From Pseudomonas sp. PDM14 (GTDB taxonomy: Bacteria; Pseudomonadota; Gammaproteobacteria; Pseudomonadales; Pseudomonadaceae): a stretch of 64,000 nt of DNA. The stretch is from the NCBI RefSeq assembly GCF_014851905.1, contig NZ_JACVAQ010000002.1, forward strand, positions 372,001 to 436,000, in the 5' to 3' direction. A model generated the notes under the pieces. It searched no databases, was not told the origin of the DNA, and saw nothing but the letters and a program-made list of their open reading frames with translations. This document shows, piece by piece, positions 30,975 to 39,874 of the stretch. How positions within the stretch are numbered: position 1 is the first letter of the stretch; each line of letters begins with the position of its first letter. The translations under genes and the position numbers were made by a program.

Positions 30975-31697
30975 TCAGGTACCGCTTTGCAGCAGCATGT
31001 TCCGCACGTGGCCGATTGCCTTGGTCGGGTTCAGACCCTTCGGGCAGACGTTCACGCAGTTCATGATGCCGCGGCAACGGAACACACTGAACGGATCGTC
31101 CAGCGAGGCCAGGCGCTCGGCAGTCTTGGTGTCACGGCTGTCGGCCAGGAAACGGTAGGCTTGCAGCAGTGCAGCAGGACCGAGGAACTTGTCAGGGTTC
31201 CACCAGAAGGACGGGCAGCTGGTGGAGCAGCAGGCGCACAGGATGCACTCGTACAGACCGTCCAGCTTCTCGCGCTCTTCCGGAGTCTGCAGACGCTCGA
31301 TCGCCGGGGCAGGCGTGTCGTTCTGCAGGAAAGGCTGCACCTTCTCGTACTGCTTGTAGAAGATGCTCATATCGACAACCAAGTCACGAATGACCGGCAG
31401 GCCTGGCAGCGGGCGAATCACCAGCTTGTTGCCCTTGACCACGGTGGAGATCGGCGTGACACAGGCCAGGCCGTTCTTGCCACTGATGTTCATGCCATCG
31501 GAACCGCATACGCCTTCACGGCAGGAACGACGGTAGGAGAAACCCTCGTCCTGTTCCTTGATCAGGGCCAGTACGTCCAGCACCATCAGGTCTTTGCCGT
31601 CGATGGTGACGTCGAAGTCCTGCATGAACGGCGCAGCATCCTGTTCCGGGTTGTAGCGATAAACGCTGACTTTCAAAGTTTTGGCTAGCGACGACAT
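30975..31697 (-). CDS. sdhB: Succinate dehydrogenase iron-sulfur subunit
   Basis: The protein has 240 residues. The 2Fe-2S cysteines are in RRSCREGVCGSDGMNISG and the following GLAC, and the 4Fe-4S and 3Fe-4S cysteines are in CILCACCSTSCPSFWWNPD and CRGIMNCVNVCPKGLNP. It passes electrons from SdhA to quinone at SdhC/SdhD. The ATG at 31697 is preferred to a GTG nine bases upstream because AAGGGTGG sits at a proper distance from it and it starts 11 bases after the sdhA stop. Confidence 0.96.
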   Translation of the reverse strand: MSSLAKTLKVSVYRYNPEQDAAPFMQDFDVTIDGKDLMVLDVLALIKEQDEGFSYRRSCREGVCGSDGMNISGKNGLACVTPISTVVKGNKLVIRPLPGLPVIRDLVVDMSIFYKQYEKVQPFLQNDTPAPAIERLQTPEEREKLDGLYECILCACCSTSCPSFWWNPDKFLGPAALLQAYRFLADSRDTKTAERLASLDDPFSVFRCRGIMNCVNVCPKGLNPTKAIGHVRNMLLQSGT

Positions 31698-31708
31698 ATC
31701 AGCCACCC

Positions 31709-33484
31709 TTAATAAGTACGAATCTTAGGTTCAAACGCCGGAACGGTCTTCGGCGCGAAGTTGACAGCACGCTTGGAAACACGCTTCTCGCCTGGGAAGT
31801 ACAGGGAGTGGCACAGCCAATCGGTGTCATCACGATCTTCGTAGTCTTCGCGAGCATGCGCACCACGGGACTCGGTACGAGTATCCGCCGCGATCGCAGT
31901 AGCCTCGGCCACTTCGAGCAGGTTCTGCAGCTCCAGCGCTTCGATACGCGCGGTGTTGAAGGCCTGGCTCTTGTCGGCAATCTTGACGGTAGCGATACGC
32001 TCGCGCAGATCGGCCAGTTGGGCGATGCCCTTCTTCATGTATTCGCCGGTACGGAATACGCCGAAGTAGTTCTGCATGCAGGCCTGCAGCTCTTTACGCA
32101 GCGGAGCCACGTCTTCGCCGCTGCTGCGCTCGTTGACGCCGGACAGACGCTTGAGCGACAGCTCGATGTCGGTTTCGCTGGCACCACGGACTTCCACGCC
32201 TTCTTTCAGCGCTTTTTCCAGGTGCAGGCCAGCGGCGCGGCCGAATACCACCAGGTCGAGCAGCGAGTTGCCGCCCAGACGGTTGGCACCGTGCACCGAT
32301 ACGCAGGCTACTTCACCTACGGCGAACAGACCGTCGATGATCTTGTCATTGCCGTTGGCGTCCTGGGTGATGGCCTGGCCATGAATGTTGGTGGCAACGC
32401 CGCCCATCATGTAGTGGCAGGTCGGGATCACTGGAACCGGCGCGAGGACCGGGTCGACGTGAGCGAAGGTCTTGGACAGTTCACAGATGCCTGGCAGGCG
32501 ACTGTGCAGTACTTCTTCGCCGAGGTGGTCGAGCTTCAGCAGCACGTGGTCCTTGTCCGGGCCACAGCCGTTGCCGGCGATCACTTCCTTGACCATGGAC
32601 CGCGCAACGACGTCGCGGCCGGCCAGGTCTTTGGCGTTCGGCGCGTAACGCTCCATGAAGCGCTCGCCATGGGCGTTGATCAGGTAACCACCCTCACCAC
32701 GGCAACCTTCTGTGACCAGTACACCCGCGCCAGCGATGCCGGTCGGGTGGAACTGCCACATCTCGATGTCCTGCACCGGCACGCCGGCACGCAGGGCCAT
32801 GCCCACGCCGTCGCCGGTATTGATCAGGGCGTTGGTGGTCGAGGAGTAAATGCGACCGGCACCGCCGGTGGCCAGAACCACGGCCTTGGAGCGGATGTAG
32901 ACGGTTTCACCGGTTTCGATGCAGATGGCGATGACGCCGACTACCGCGCCGTCCTGGTTCTTCACCAGGTCCACGGCGTACCACTCGTTGAGGAACGAAG
33001 TGCCGGCCTTCAGGTTGGCCTGGTACAGGGTGTGCAGCAGTGCGTGACCGGTACGGTCGGCAGCGGCGCAGGTACGGGCAGCCTGGACGGACGGATTATC
33101 CGGGCCCTTGGACTGACCACCGAACGGACGCTGGTAGATACGGCCTTGTTCGGTACGGGAGAACGGCAGGCCCATGTGTTCGAGTTCGAACACGGCCTCC
33201 GGGCCAACGGAACACATGTATTCGATCGCGTCCTGGTCGCCGATGTAGTCGGAACCCTTGACGGTGTCGTACATGTGCCAGCGCCAATCGTCGTTCGGGT
33301 CGGCCGACGCAATGGCGCAGGTAATGCCGCCCTGGGCGGATACGGTGTGCGAACGGGTCGGGAAGACCTTGGTTACTACAGCAGTCTTGTGGCCGCCCTG
33401 GGCCAGTTGCAGCGCGGCACGCATGCCGGCGCCACCACCACCAACGATGATGGCGTCATAGGAGAGAGTACGAATGCTAGCCAT
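31709..33484 (-). CDS. sdhA: Succinate dehydrogenase flavoprotein subunit
   Basis: The protein has 591 residues. The FAD-binding [15 protein letters not shown] is followed by the flavinylated His in [11 protein letters not shown] and the active-site block [20 protein letters not shown] with catalytic Arg near [27 protein letters not shown] is the C-terminal FAD contact. It oxidises succinate to fumarate. The start lies three bases after the sdhD stop. Confidence 0.97.
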   Translation of the reverse strand: MASIRTLSYDAIIVGGGGAGMRAALQLAQGGHKTAVVTKVFPTRSHTVSAQGGITCAIASADPNDDWRWHMYDTVKGSDYIGDQDAIEYMCSVGPEAVFELEHMGLPFSRTEQGRIYQRPFGGQSKGPDNPSVQAARTCAAADRTGHALLHTLYQANLKAGTSFLNEWYAVDLVKNQDGAVVGVIAICIETGETVYIRSKAVVLATGGAGRIYSSTTNALINTGDGVGMALRAGVPVQDIEMWQFHPTGIAGAGVLVTEGCRGEGGYLINAHGERFMERYAPNAKDLAGRDVVARSMVKEVIAGNGCGPDKDHVLLKLDHLGEEVLHSRLPGICELSKTFAHVDPVLAPVPVIPTCHYMMGGVATNIHGQAITQDANGNDKIIDGLFAVGEVACVSVHGANRLGGNSLLDLVVFGRAAGLHLEKALKEGVEVRGASETDIELSLKRLSGVNERSSGEDVAPLRKELQACMQNYFGVFRTGEYMKKGIAQLADLRERIATVKIADKSQAFNTARIEALELQNLLEVAEATAIAADTRTESRGAHAREDYEDRDDTDWLCHSLYFPGEKRVSKRAVNFAPKTVPAFEPKIRTY

Positions 33485-33487
33485 GGA

Positions 33488-33856
33488 TCAGACACCCCAG
33501 AGAATCTGTACGCCCCAGACGAAGTACGCAAACATCGCGATACCGCAGACAGCCTGGAACAGGAAACGCACGACAGTCGCCCACTTGCCCAGCGCCATCG
33601 GCGTCAGGTAGTCGGTGGAAATGGTCCACATGCCGACCCAGGCGTGTACGCCGAGGGCCACCAGGGCCAGCAGACTGAAGATACGCATCGCTGTGTGAGC
33701 GAACAGAGCGTGCCATTCGGCGTAGCCGAGGCCCGGGTTCACCACGAGGAAGCCGATCAGGAAAATGAAATACGCCGCGAGAACGACCGCAGACACACGC
33801 TGAGCCATCCAGTCATAGAGGCCCGAACGCGAGAAGTTCGTAACGTTGGTTACCAT
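33488..33856 (-). CDS. sdhD: Succinate dehydrogenase membrane anchor subunit D
   Basis: The protein has 122 residues with three membrane helices. The haem-ligand region VHAWVGMWTISTDYL is conserved in SdhD. The ATG at 33856 overlaps the end of sdhC by seven bases; a GTG six bases upstream is an alternative. With SdhC it anchors the dehydrogenase and forms the quinone and haem b site. Confidence 0.94.
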   Translation of the reverse strand: MVTNVTNFSRSGLYDWMAQRVSAVVLAAYFIFLIGFLVVNPGLGYAEWHALFAHTAMRIFSLLALVALGVHAWVGMWTISTDYLTPMALGKWATVVRFLFQAVCGIAMFAYFVWGVQILWGV

Positions 33857-34236
33857 ATCCACACCCCCGCCAGTACGATCACGACCGCAGAAACGGCGAT
33901 GACGATTTTCGAGCCCAGTTTGCCGCCTTCCAGCGACTCACCGACTCCCGAGTCCATGACGAGGTGGCGGATACCTGCCACCAGGTGATACAGCAGTGCG
34001 GACAACAGACCCCAAACGATCAACTTGGCCAGAGGGCTGGTCAGGCATGCTTTAACGTCTGCAAAGCCTTCCTCGGACGCCAGCGACTTGTCGAGCGCGA
34101 ACAGCAGCACGGCAAGACCGACAAAGAGGATGACACCGGAAATGCGGTGCAGAATGGACGTATAAGCGGTGATCGGGAGTTTGATTGTCCTGAGATCTAG
34201 GTTTACAGGTCGTTGGCTATTCACGGCTTTTTTCAC
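33850..34236 (-). CDS. sdhC: Succinate dehydrogenase cytochrome b556 subunit
   Basis: The protein has 128 residues with three helices. RPVNLDLRTIKLPITAYTSI, then LHRISGVILF, is the SdhC signature, and LYHLVAGIRHLVMD holds the haem-ligand His. The GTG at 34236 is chosen because AGGGG lies eight bases upstream and it gives the VKKAVNSQRPVNLDL N-terminus. It is the first gene of the sdh-suc cluster, with a sigma70-type promoter 120 bases upstream. Confidence 0.94.
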   Translation of the reverse strand: MKKAVNSQRPVNLDLRTIKLPITAYTSILHRISGVILFVGLAVLLFALDKSLASEEGFADVKACLTSPLAKLIVWGLLSALLYHLVAGIRHLVMDSGVGESLEGGKLGSKIVIAVSAVVIVLAGVWIW

Positions 34237-34355
34237 ACTAGAGGCCCCTAACAAACAGGGCAAGTTGTCGGGAAGTGCACTGGTCAGGTACCCCTCACCA
34301 AGGGAGTGCCAACCGCCAAAATGCAGGCCCTAAAGCCCCTGGCGGCCGGGCGCAG

Positions 34356-34384
34356 AGTATAGACAGTTAGGTAACTAATGACAA
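34356..34384 (-). promoter_or_regulatory. Sigma70 promoter of sdhCDAB-suc
   Basis: Read on the minus strand: -35 TTGTCA (34384-34379), 17-base spacer, -10 TATACT (34361-34356). Transcription should start near 34349, leaving a leader of about 113 bases before the sdhC GTG, long enough for post-transcriptional control such as that known for Fe-responsive PrrF sRNAs on sdh mRNA in P. aeruginosa. Confidence 0.75.
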
Positions 34385-34498
34385 CGTAAAGACCCTCGCT
34401 AAAAGCGGATTGCGCGACTGTAATAAATGACGTATTAGCGCAACTTCCAGCATTGCCAAACAGGGCTGAAACCCCTCTGCCATCTGGCTTACGGCAAA

Positions 34499-34526
34499 TT
34501 GACATTCGAATTTATGTCTCTATAGT
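34499..34526 (+). promoter_or_regulatory. Sigma70 promoter of gltA
   Basis: -35 TTGACA (34499-34504), a 16-base spacer and -10 TATAGT (34521-34526) form a near-consensus promoter. The predicted start near 34533 gives a leader of about 52 bases before the gltA ATG, which has AGGAGG at 34573-34578. Confidence 0.82.
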
Positions 34527-34584
34527 GTCCCGGGCCCTGCGTGGGGGGCTTCTGATGATTTCAAGCATAAACAGGAGGCCGAAC

Positions 34585-35874
34585 ATGGCTGACAAAAAAG
34601 CGCAGTTGATCATCGAGGGCAATGCCCCCGTAGAGCTGCCCGTTCTGACCGGCACAGTTGGTCCCGATGTAGTTGACGTACGGGGCCTAACCGCCACGGG
34701 TCGCTTCACCTTTGATCCTGGCTTTATGTCGACCGCCTCTTGCGAGTCGAAAATCACCTACATCGACGGCGACAAGGGTGTCCTGCTGCACCGTGGCTAT
34801 CCGATCGAGCAGCTGGCAGAGCAGTCCGACTACCTGGAAACCTGCTACCTGCTGCTGAATGGCGAACTGCCCACCGTCGAACAGAAAGCCACCTTCGTCA
34901 GCATCATCAAGAACCACACCATGGTTCACGAGCAGTTGAAGAGCTTCTTCAACGGCTTCCGCCGCGACGCCCACCCGATGGCGATCATGTGCGGCGTGGT
35001 CGGCGCCCTCTCCGCCTTCTACCACGACTCTCTGGACATCAATAATCCGCATCACCGCGAAGTTTCGGCCATGCGCCTGATCGCCAAGATGCCGACCATC
35101 GCGGCCATGACCTACAAGTACTCCATGGGTCAGCCGATGATGTACCCGCGTAACGACCTGAACTACGCGGAAAACTTCCTGCACATGATGTTCAACACCC
35201 CGTGCGAGATCAAACCGATCAGCCCGGTACTGGCCAAGGCGATGGACCGCATCTTCGTCCTCCACGCCGACCATGAGCAGAACGCGTCGACTTCCACCGT
35301 ACGCCTGGCCGGTTCGTCCGGTGCCAACCCGTTCGCCTGTATCGCTGCCGGCATCGCCGCGCTGTGGGGCCCGGCTCATGGCGGCGCCAACGAAGCCGTA
35401 CTGAGCATGCTGGACGAGATCGGCAGCGTCGAGAACATCGACACGTTCATCGCCAAGGCGAAGGACAAGAACGATCCGTTCAAACTGATGGGCTTCGGCC
35501 ACCGCGTCTACAAGAACCGCGACCCGCGCGCCACCGTGATGAAGCAGACCTGCGACGAGGTCCTCGGCGAGCTGGGCATCACCAACGATCCACAGCTGGA
35601 ACTGGCCATGCGCCTGGAAGAGATCGCCCTGACCGATCCGTACTTCAAGGAACGCAACCTGTACCCGAACGTCGACTTCTACTCGGGGATCATCCTCAAG
35701 GCGATCGGCATTCCGACCAGCATGTTCACCGTGATCTTCGCCCTGGCGCGTACCGTCGGCTGGATTTCGCACTGGAAAGAAATGCTCTCCAGCCCGTACA
35801 AGATCGGCCGCCCGCGCCAGCTGTACACCGGTTACACCCAGCGCGATATCGAACCGCTGGACAAGCGCAAGTAA
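34585..35874 (+). CDS. gltA: Citrate synthase (type II, hexameric)
   Basis: The protein has 429 residues. The catalytic His are in [20 protein letters not shown] and [15 protein letters not shown], with the catalytic Asp in the C-terminal region. The length and the N-terminal beta extension ([18 protein letters not shown]) fit the NADH-regulated type II enzyme. It condenses oxaloacetate and acetyl-CoA, the entry step of the TCA cycle, and is divergent from the sdh-suc cluster. AGGAGG seven bases before the ATG fixes the start. Confidence 0.97.
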   Translation: MADKKAQLIIEGNAPVELPVLTGTVGPDVVDVRGLTATGRFTFDPGFMSTASCESKITYIDGDKGVLLHRGYPIEQLAEQSDYLETCYLLLNGELPTVEQKATFVSIIKNHTMVHEQLKSFFNGFRRDAHPMAIMCGVVGALSAFYHDSLDINNPHHREVSAMRLIAKMPTIAAMTYKYSMGQPMMYPRNDLNYAENFLHMMFNTPCEIKPISPVLAKAMDRIFVLHADHEQNASTSTVRLAGSSGANPFACIAAGIAALWGPAHGGANEAVLSMLDEIGSVENIDTFIAKAKDKNDPFKLMGFGHRVYKNRDPRATVMKQTCDEVLGELGITNDPQLELAMRLEEIALTDPYFKERNLYPNVDFYSGIILKAIGIPTSMFTVIFALARTVGWISHWKEMLSSPYKIGRPRQLYTGYTQRDIEPLDKRK

Positions 35875-35887
35875 GCATTGCGCACAC

Positions 35888-35917
35888 AAAAAAGGCTGCC
35901 AATTGGCAGCCTTTTTT
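35888..35917. terminator. Bidirectional terminator after gltA
   Basis: GGCTGCC, AATT loop and GGCAGCC (35894-35911) are flanked by A6 and T6, so the stem works in both directions between the convergent gltA and START-protein genes. Confidence 0.93.
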
Positions 35918-35936
35918 CATTCCCGCGGCGACTGGC

Positions 35937-36548
35937 TCAATTCCCTTCGGCCTTGTCACGCATGCTTTTCAGGGTATTGAACGGCGCGTCCACCACGAAA
36001 CTGTTGGCCAGCAGCGACGGCACGCTACCACCCGGCTCGGTGTGCAGCTGGTAGGTCACCTCTACTTCGCCGGCAGCCTTGGGCACGAAGACCCACGAAC
36101 CCTTCACGCTGCTGACGCGCACGTAATCCTTGTCTTCCGGCTGGTAAGTCGGCACGCCTTCCAGTGTACGGGTCAGGCTGCCATCGGCGCCTTCGCTCGA
36201 GGTCACGTGCAGGATCGAATCCCGCGCCGTGACCGGCCACGGCATCTTGAAACGGGTGTAGACCCAGCTCTGCTCGCCTTCGCGCTTGAGCAGCTTCTGC
36301 TCGGCACAGGCATGGATCCAAGCGCAGGAGCCTGTGACATCCTCCTGCAGCTCGCGCAGCTTGGCCACGTCACTCTTGATCGTGACCACCCCCTTGTAGG
36401 CCTTGTACTTGGAACCGGGCACGGCACTGAGGTAGACACGGATACCATCCTCGTCCTTGGCCAGCTGCCAGTCCTCTGCCTGCGCGGTGCCCGTCAGTAC
36501 CAGCACGCCCAGGCCGCAGATCGCGGTCACTCGACTCAACGAAACCAT
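35937..36548 (-). CDS. START domain-containing exported protein
   Basis: The protein has 203 residues. The signal peptide (VSLSRVTAICGLGVLVLTGT, then AQA cleavage) is followed by a START/SRPBCC lipid-binding fold beginning EDWQLAKDEDGIRVYLSAVP, with TRFKMPWPVTARDSILHV. Such proteins hold a hydrophobic ligand; a periplasmic location is inferred. Two adjacent ATG codons (36551, 36548) follow AAGGAG; the second has the better spacing. The function is unknown. Confidence 0.88.
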   Translation of the reverse strand: MVSLSRVTAICGLGVLVLTGTAQAEDWQLAKDEDGIRVYLSAVPGSKYKAYKGVVTIKSDVAKLRELQEDVTGSCAWIHACAEQKLLKREGEQSWVYTRFKMPWPVTARDSILHVTSSEGADGSLTRTLEGVPTYQPEDKDYVRVSSVKGSWVFVPKAAGEVEVTYQLHTEPGGSVPSLLANSFVVDAPFNTLKSMRDKAEGN

Positions 36549-36600
36549 CATTGCTCCTTGGAAGGAAAAGGCCCGCACGAACCGTACGGGCGAGAACTCA

Positions 36601-36852
36601 CTAAGCCGTCGCCTGCTCGAGCCAACCCAGCAGGCGGATGGCGTCCTCACGGCTGTCGCCACAGACCTCCAGGTCCGCACCGAAGCCGGAACACACGGCC
36701 GGACGCTGCGGGTGCGTGAAGATCGCGCACAGGTTTTCGAGCGTCAAATGCAGACAACGTTCCCCAGCGGGCTTACCGCCGGGGAGTCCGGGAATCGGCG
36801 AACTGATTGACGGCGCGATGCAGCAGGCACCGCACCCTGCACGGCATTGCAT
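36601..36852 (-). CDS. YkgJ family cysteine-cluster protein
   Basis: The protein has 83 residues. The N-terminus MQCRAGCGACCIAPSIS carries the CxxxCxxCC motif of YkgJ/UPF0153 proteins, with later Cys at RCLHL, LCAIF and VCSGF; together these suggest metal (Zn or Fe-S) binding. Length is usual for the short branch. It lies 52 bases upstream of the START-protein gene on the same strand. Function is not established. Confidence 0.9.
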   Translation of the reverse strand: MQCRAGCGACCIAPSISSPIPGLPGGKPAGERCLHLTLENLCAIFTHPQRPAVCSGFGADLEVCGDSREDAIRLLGWLEQATA

Positions 36853-36964
36853 GGGAGGCCACTCTCGAATTGAACGGCGGCGATTCTAGCCGCTGGCACC
36901 GCGCCTCGACAGCCCGGCCGCATCGCACGACCGGGCCGATTGCGTCAGCCCTGACGCCAGACCG

Positions 36965-37840
36965 TCAGGATTTGGTCTGCTTGAGACGGGCGATCAGGCT
37001 GGAGGTGTCCCAGCGGTTGCCGCCCAAGGCCTGCACGTCGGCGTAGAACTGGTCGACCAGCGCAGTGACCGGCAGCTGCGCGCCATTGCGCCGAGCTTCG
37101 TCCAGCAGGATGCCCAGGTCCTTGCGCATCCAGTCCACGGCAAAGCCGAAATCGAACTTGCCCTCGAGCATGGTCTGGTGGCGATTCTCCAGCTGCCAGG
37201 ACTGCGCAGCGCCCTTGCTGATCACCTCCATCGCCGCATGGCCGTCGAGACCGGCGCACTGGGCGAAATGCAGCGCCTCGGCCAGGCCTTGGACCACACC
37301 ACCGATGCAGATCTGGTTGACCATCTTGGTCAGCTGGCCACTGCCCACCGGACCCATAAGCTTGATCATCTTGGCGTAGGCGTCGATTACCGGTTCGGCA
37401 CGGTCGTAGAAGGCCTTGTCGCCGCCCACCATCACCGTGAGCATGCCGTTTTCGGCACCGGCCTGGCCGCCGGATACCGGCGCATCGAGAAAGCCCAGCT
37501 CACGCTCGGCAGCCAGCGTCGCCAGCTCACGCGCCACATTCGCCGAGGCGGTGGTGTGGTCGACCAGCACGCTGCCTGGTGCCATGCCGGCGAATGCACC
37601 ATCGGCGCCGAGCAACACGCTGCGCAGGTCGTCATCGTTGCCCACGCAGGTCATCACGAACTCGGCGCCCTGCGCCACTTCGCGCGGCGTGGCGGCGGAC
37701 TCGCCGGCAAATTCGTCCAGCCACAGCTGCACCTTGGCTGGCGAGCGGTTGTATACGCACACCTCATGACCTTCACAGGCCAGATGCCCGGCCATGTGGA
37801 AACCCATCACGCCCAGGCCGATAAACGCCACCTTAGCCAT
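36965..37840 (-). CDS. NAD(P)-dependent beta-hydroxyacid dehydrogenase (HIBADH family)
   Basis: The protein has 291 residues. The NAD-binding IGLGVMGFHMAGHL is followed by DHTTASANVARELA, the substrate-site DAPVSGGQAGAENG, and the catalytic Lys in GQLTKMVNQICIGG. This is the 3-hydroxyisobutyrate / tartronate-semialdehyde / glyoxylate reductase family; the exact substrate cannot be read from sequence alone. The ATG at 37840 begins the canonical MAKVAFIGLG; the frame further upstream is not supported. Divergent from the exonuclease gene. Confidence 0.92.
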   Translation of the reverse strand: MAKVAFIGLGVMGFHMAGHLACEGHEVCVYNRSPAKVQLWLDEFAGESAATPREVAQGAEFVMTCVGNDDDLRSVLLGADGAFAGMAPGSVLVDHTTASANVARELATLAAERELGFLDAPVSGGQAGAENGMLTVMVGGDKAFYDRAEPVIDAYAKMIKLMGPVGSGQLTKMVNQICIGGVVQGLAEALHFAQCAGLDGHAAMEVISKGAAQSWQLENRHQTMLEGKFDFGFAVDWMRKDLGILLDEARRNGAQLPVTALVDQFYADVQALGGNRWDTSSLIARLKQTKS

Positions 37841-37936
37841 CACACACCTCCTGAATTCATCGTTGAAACAGCCTAACACGGGGTTTGCCGGGGCGAGCAA
37901 GGCGCACCATACTGCCCCGGATGCAACGGAGGGCTT

Positions 37937-38479
37937 ATGCCGCATTGGCTGGTAATCGACCTGGAAGCCACCACCGAAGAAGGTGGCTGGCCAGTGAGCG
38001 AAATGGAAATCATCGAAATCGGCGCCAGCCTGGTGAATGGCGAAGGCCGCGAGGTCGATCATTTCCAGCGCTTCGTCCGCCCGTTACGTCGGCCGTGCCT
38101 GACCACCTTCTGCCGCGAACTCACCCATATCAGCCAGGCCAGCGTCGACAGCGCCGCGCCGTTGAGTGAAGTATGGCCGCAGTTCGAACGCTGGATTCTT
38201 ACCCATCAGCCCCGCCTGGTCGGCTGGGCCAGCTGGGGCGACTACGACCGCCAACAGTTGTATCAGGACTGGCAGCAACATGACCTGCACAGTTGCCTGG
38301 AACATTTGCCGCACAGCAACCTGAAGCAGCGCTTTTCCGAAGCCCGGCAACTGACGCGCCCGGTCAGCCTGACCACGGCCCTGCAGATGGCCGGCCTGTC
38401 CTTCAGTGGCCAGCAGCACCGCGCGCTCGAAGACGCGCGCAACACCGCCCGCTTGCTGCCGCTGATCTTTGCCGCGTAA
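37937..38479 (+). CDS. DEDDh 3'-5' exonuclease (KapD/ERI1-like)
   Basis: The protein has 180 residues. The exonuclease motifs are readable: VIDLEATTEE (Exo I, Asp and Glu), GWASWGDYDRQQL (Exo II Asp), and HRALEDARNTARLL (Exo III, His and Asp). The GGW insert after the first motif and the total length match single-domain ERI1/KapD-type exonucleases, which trim RNA or DNA 3' ends. GGAGGG precedes the ATG. The gene is monocistronic or leads into ppnP 76 bases downstream. Confidence 0.9.
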   Translation: MPHWLVIDLEATTEEGGWPVSEMEIIEIGASLVNGEGREVDHFQRFVRPLRRPCLTTFCRELTHISQASVDSAAPLSEVWPQFERWILTHQPRLVGWASWGDYDRQQLYQDWQQHDLHSCLEHLPHSNLKQRFSEARQLTRPVSLTTALQMAGLSFSGQQHRALEDARNTARLLPLIFAA

Positions 38480-38555
38480 TCCCCGCAAAGCGGATGACGC
38501 CCGGACAACCCTTGGGCATACTGGCCGACCTTTTTAACCCCTCGAGGAAACCCGC

Positions 38556-38837
38556 ATGTTCAAGGTCAACGAGTACTTCGACGGCACCGTCAAATCCATC
38601 GGTTTCGCCATGAGCGAAGGCCCGGCCACCATCGGCGTGATGGCACCGGGTGAATACGAGTTCGGTACCAGCCAACTGGAAGTCATGCACGTCGTCGCTG
38701 GCGCCCTGACCGTCAAGCTGCCGGGCAGCGAGAACTGGGAAACCTTCGCCGCCGGCAGCAAGTTCACCGTACCGGCCGACAGCAAGTTCCAACTGCAAGT
38801 GGCCGTCGACACCGCGTACCTCTGCGAATATCGCTGA
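38556..38837 (+). CDS. ppnP: Pyrimidine/purine nucleoside phosphorylase PpnP
   Basis: The protein has 93 residues, a single cupin domain: [16 protein letters not shown], then [20 protein letters not shown] and [19 protein letters not shown]. Length and motifs match PpnP (YaiE/DUF1255), which phosphorolyses several nucleosides in E. coli. GAGGAAA lies upstream of the ATG and a good terminator follows 17 bases after the stop. Confidence 0.93.
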   Translation: MFKVNEYFDGTVKSIGFAMSEGPATIGVMAPGEYEFGTSQLEVMHVVAGALTVKLPGSENWETFAAGSKFTVPADSKFQLQVAVDTAYLCEYR

Positions 38838-38854
38838 TCACTGCGGCGTCAGAG

Positions 38855-38881
38855 AAACCGGCCCAGGTGGCCGGTTTTTTT
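38855..38881 (+). terminator. Rho-independent terminator after ppnP
   Basis: AAACCGGCC pairs with GGCCGGTTT around a CAGGT loop and ends in a run of seven T residues (38875-38881). Confidence 0.93.
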
Positions 38882-38922
38882 ATTCAAGAACCCGCGCAGA
38901 CGGGCTCATGGAATTACCTTGA

Positions 38923-39795
38923 ATGCCTCGTTCCAACTCGTTCAGCCTGATCATCCTGCCCATTGCCCTGCTGCTGGTGGCGATGGTGTCCATCCAGAGC
39001 GGCGCCTCGCTGGCGAAAAGCCTGTTCCCGCTGGTGGGCCCCGAGGGCACCACGGCACTGCGCCTGACCCTCGGCGCACTCATCCTGACTCTGATCATGC
39101 GCCCGTGGCGTGCACGCCTGACGCTGGCCTCGTGCCGCTCGCTGCTCGGTTACGGCCTGGCGCTGGGCGGAATGAACCTGATGTTCTACATGTCGCTGAA
39201 GACCATCCCGCTGGGCATCGCCGTGGCCCTGGAGTTCACCGGTCCGCTGGCCCTGGCGCTGCTGTCGTCGCGGCGCCTGCTGGATTTCGTCTGGATCGCT
39301 CTGGCTGTGTTCGGCCTGTGGCTGCTGCTGCCCACCCAGCAATCCGAAGCGCACCTTGACCCGCTGGGCATGGCCCTGGCCCTGGCTGCGGGGCTGTGCT
39401 GGGCGCTGTACATCGTCTTCGGCCAGAAGGCCGGTGCCGAGCATGGCACCCACACCGTGGCGCTGGGCACCATCGTCGCGGCGCTGCTGGTGATTCCAGT
39501 GGGTCTGTACAGCGCTGGCGGTGCGCTGTTCTCAGTAGACCTGTTGCCAGTGGCATTGGCCGTGGCCGTGATGTCCTCGGCGCTGCCCTACTCGCTGGAA
39601 ATGGTCGCCCTGACCCGCCTGCCGGCGCGCACCTTCAGCATCCTGATGAGCATGGAGCCGGCGATTGCCGCGCTGTCCGGCCTGCTGTTCCTCAGTGAGA
39701 AGCTGACCACCCATCAATGGCTGGCGATCGGCGCGATCATCCTCGCCTCGGCCGGTGCGGCGGCGACCATCAAACCGAAGGGCCCGGCTCACTAG
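38923..39795 (+). CDS. rhtA: EamA-family exporter, RhtA-like (threonine/homoserine)
   Basis: The protein has 290 residues with ten hydrophobic helices in two EamA repeats. LLLVAMVSIQSGASLAKSLF, PLVGPEGTTALRLTLGALIL, and ALPYSLEMVALTRLPARTFS with ILMSMEPAIAALSGLLFL are typical of RhtA, an inner-membrane exporter of threonine, homoserine and other amino acids. The assignment within EamA is by similarity to RhtA; substrates here are not proven. It lies 41 bases downstream of the ppnP terminator. Confidence 0.85.
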   Translation: MPRSNSFSLIILPIALLLVAMVSIQSGASLAKSLFPLVGPEGTTALRLTLGALILTLIMRPWRARLTLASCRSLLGYGLALGGMNLMFYMSLKTIPLGIAVALEFTGPLALALLSSRRLLDFVWIALAVFGLWLLLPTQQSEAHLDPLGMALALAAGLCWALYIVFGQKAGAEHGTHTVALGTIVAALLVIPVGLYSAGGALFSVDLLPVALAVAVMSSALPYSLEMVALTRLPARTFSILMSMEPAIAALSGLLFLSEKLTTHQWLAIGAIILASAGAAATIKPKGPAH

Positions 39796-39830
39796 ACAGA
39801 ACCGCCCGCGACGGGCTATGCCCCGTCTCT

Positions 39831-39844
39831 TAGGGCGCGCCCTA
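39831..39844. repeat. Palindrome between convergent genes
   Basis: TAGGGCGCGCCCTA is a perfect 14-base palindrome in the 79-base gap between the RhtA-like gene and the saccharopine-dehydrogenase-like gene. It is reminiscent of the GGGTGCGC palindromes at 6503 and 46048 and may belong to the same loose family or act as a terminator. Confidence 0.4.
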
Positions 39845-39874
39845 CGTGAGCCTTGCCTCAGAGTCCGGGACCGA

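Larger units (their letters stand above)
34237..34584. other. Divergent sdhC / gltA control region
   Basis: The 348 bases between the two starts hold the sdhC promoter (34356-34384) and the gltA promoter (34499-34526), annotated separately. About 115 bases lie between them, relatively AT-rich (for example around 34420-34440), with no gene. I see no clear symmetrical operator. Confidence 0.6.

Noticed and set aside
31808..33988. A 726-codon plus-strand frame opposite sdhA and sdhD.
   Set aside because: Antisense shadow; sdhA and sdhD on the other strand carry all catalytic motifs.
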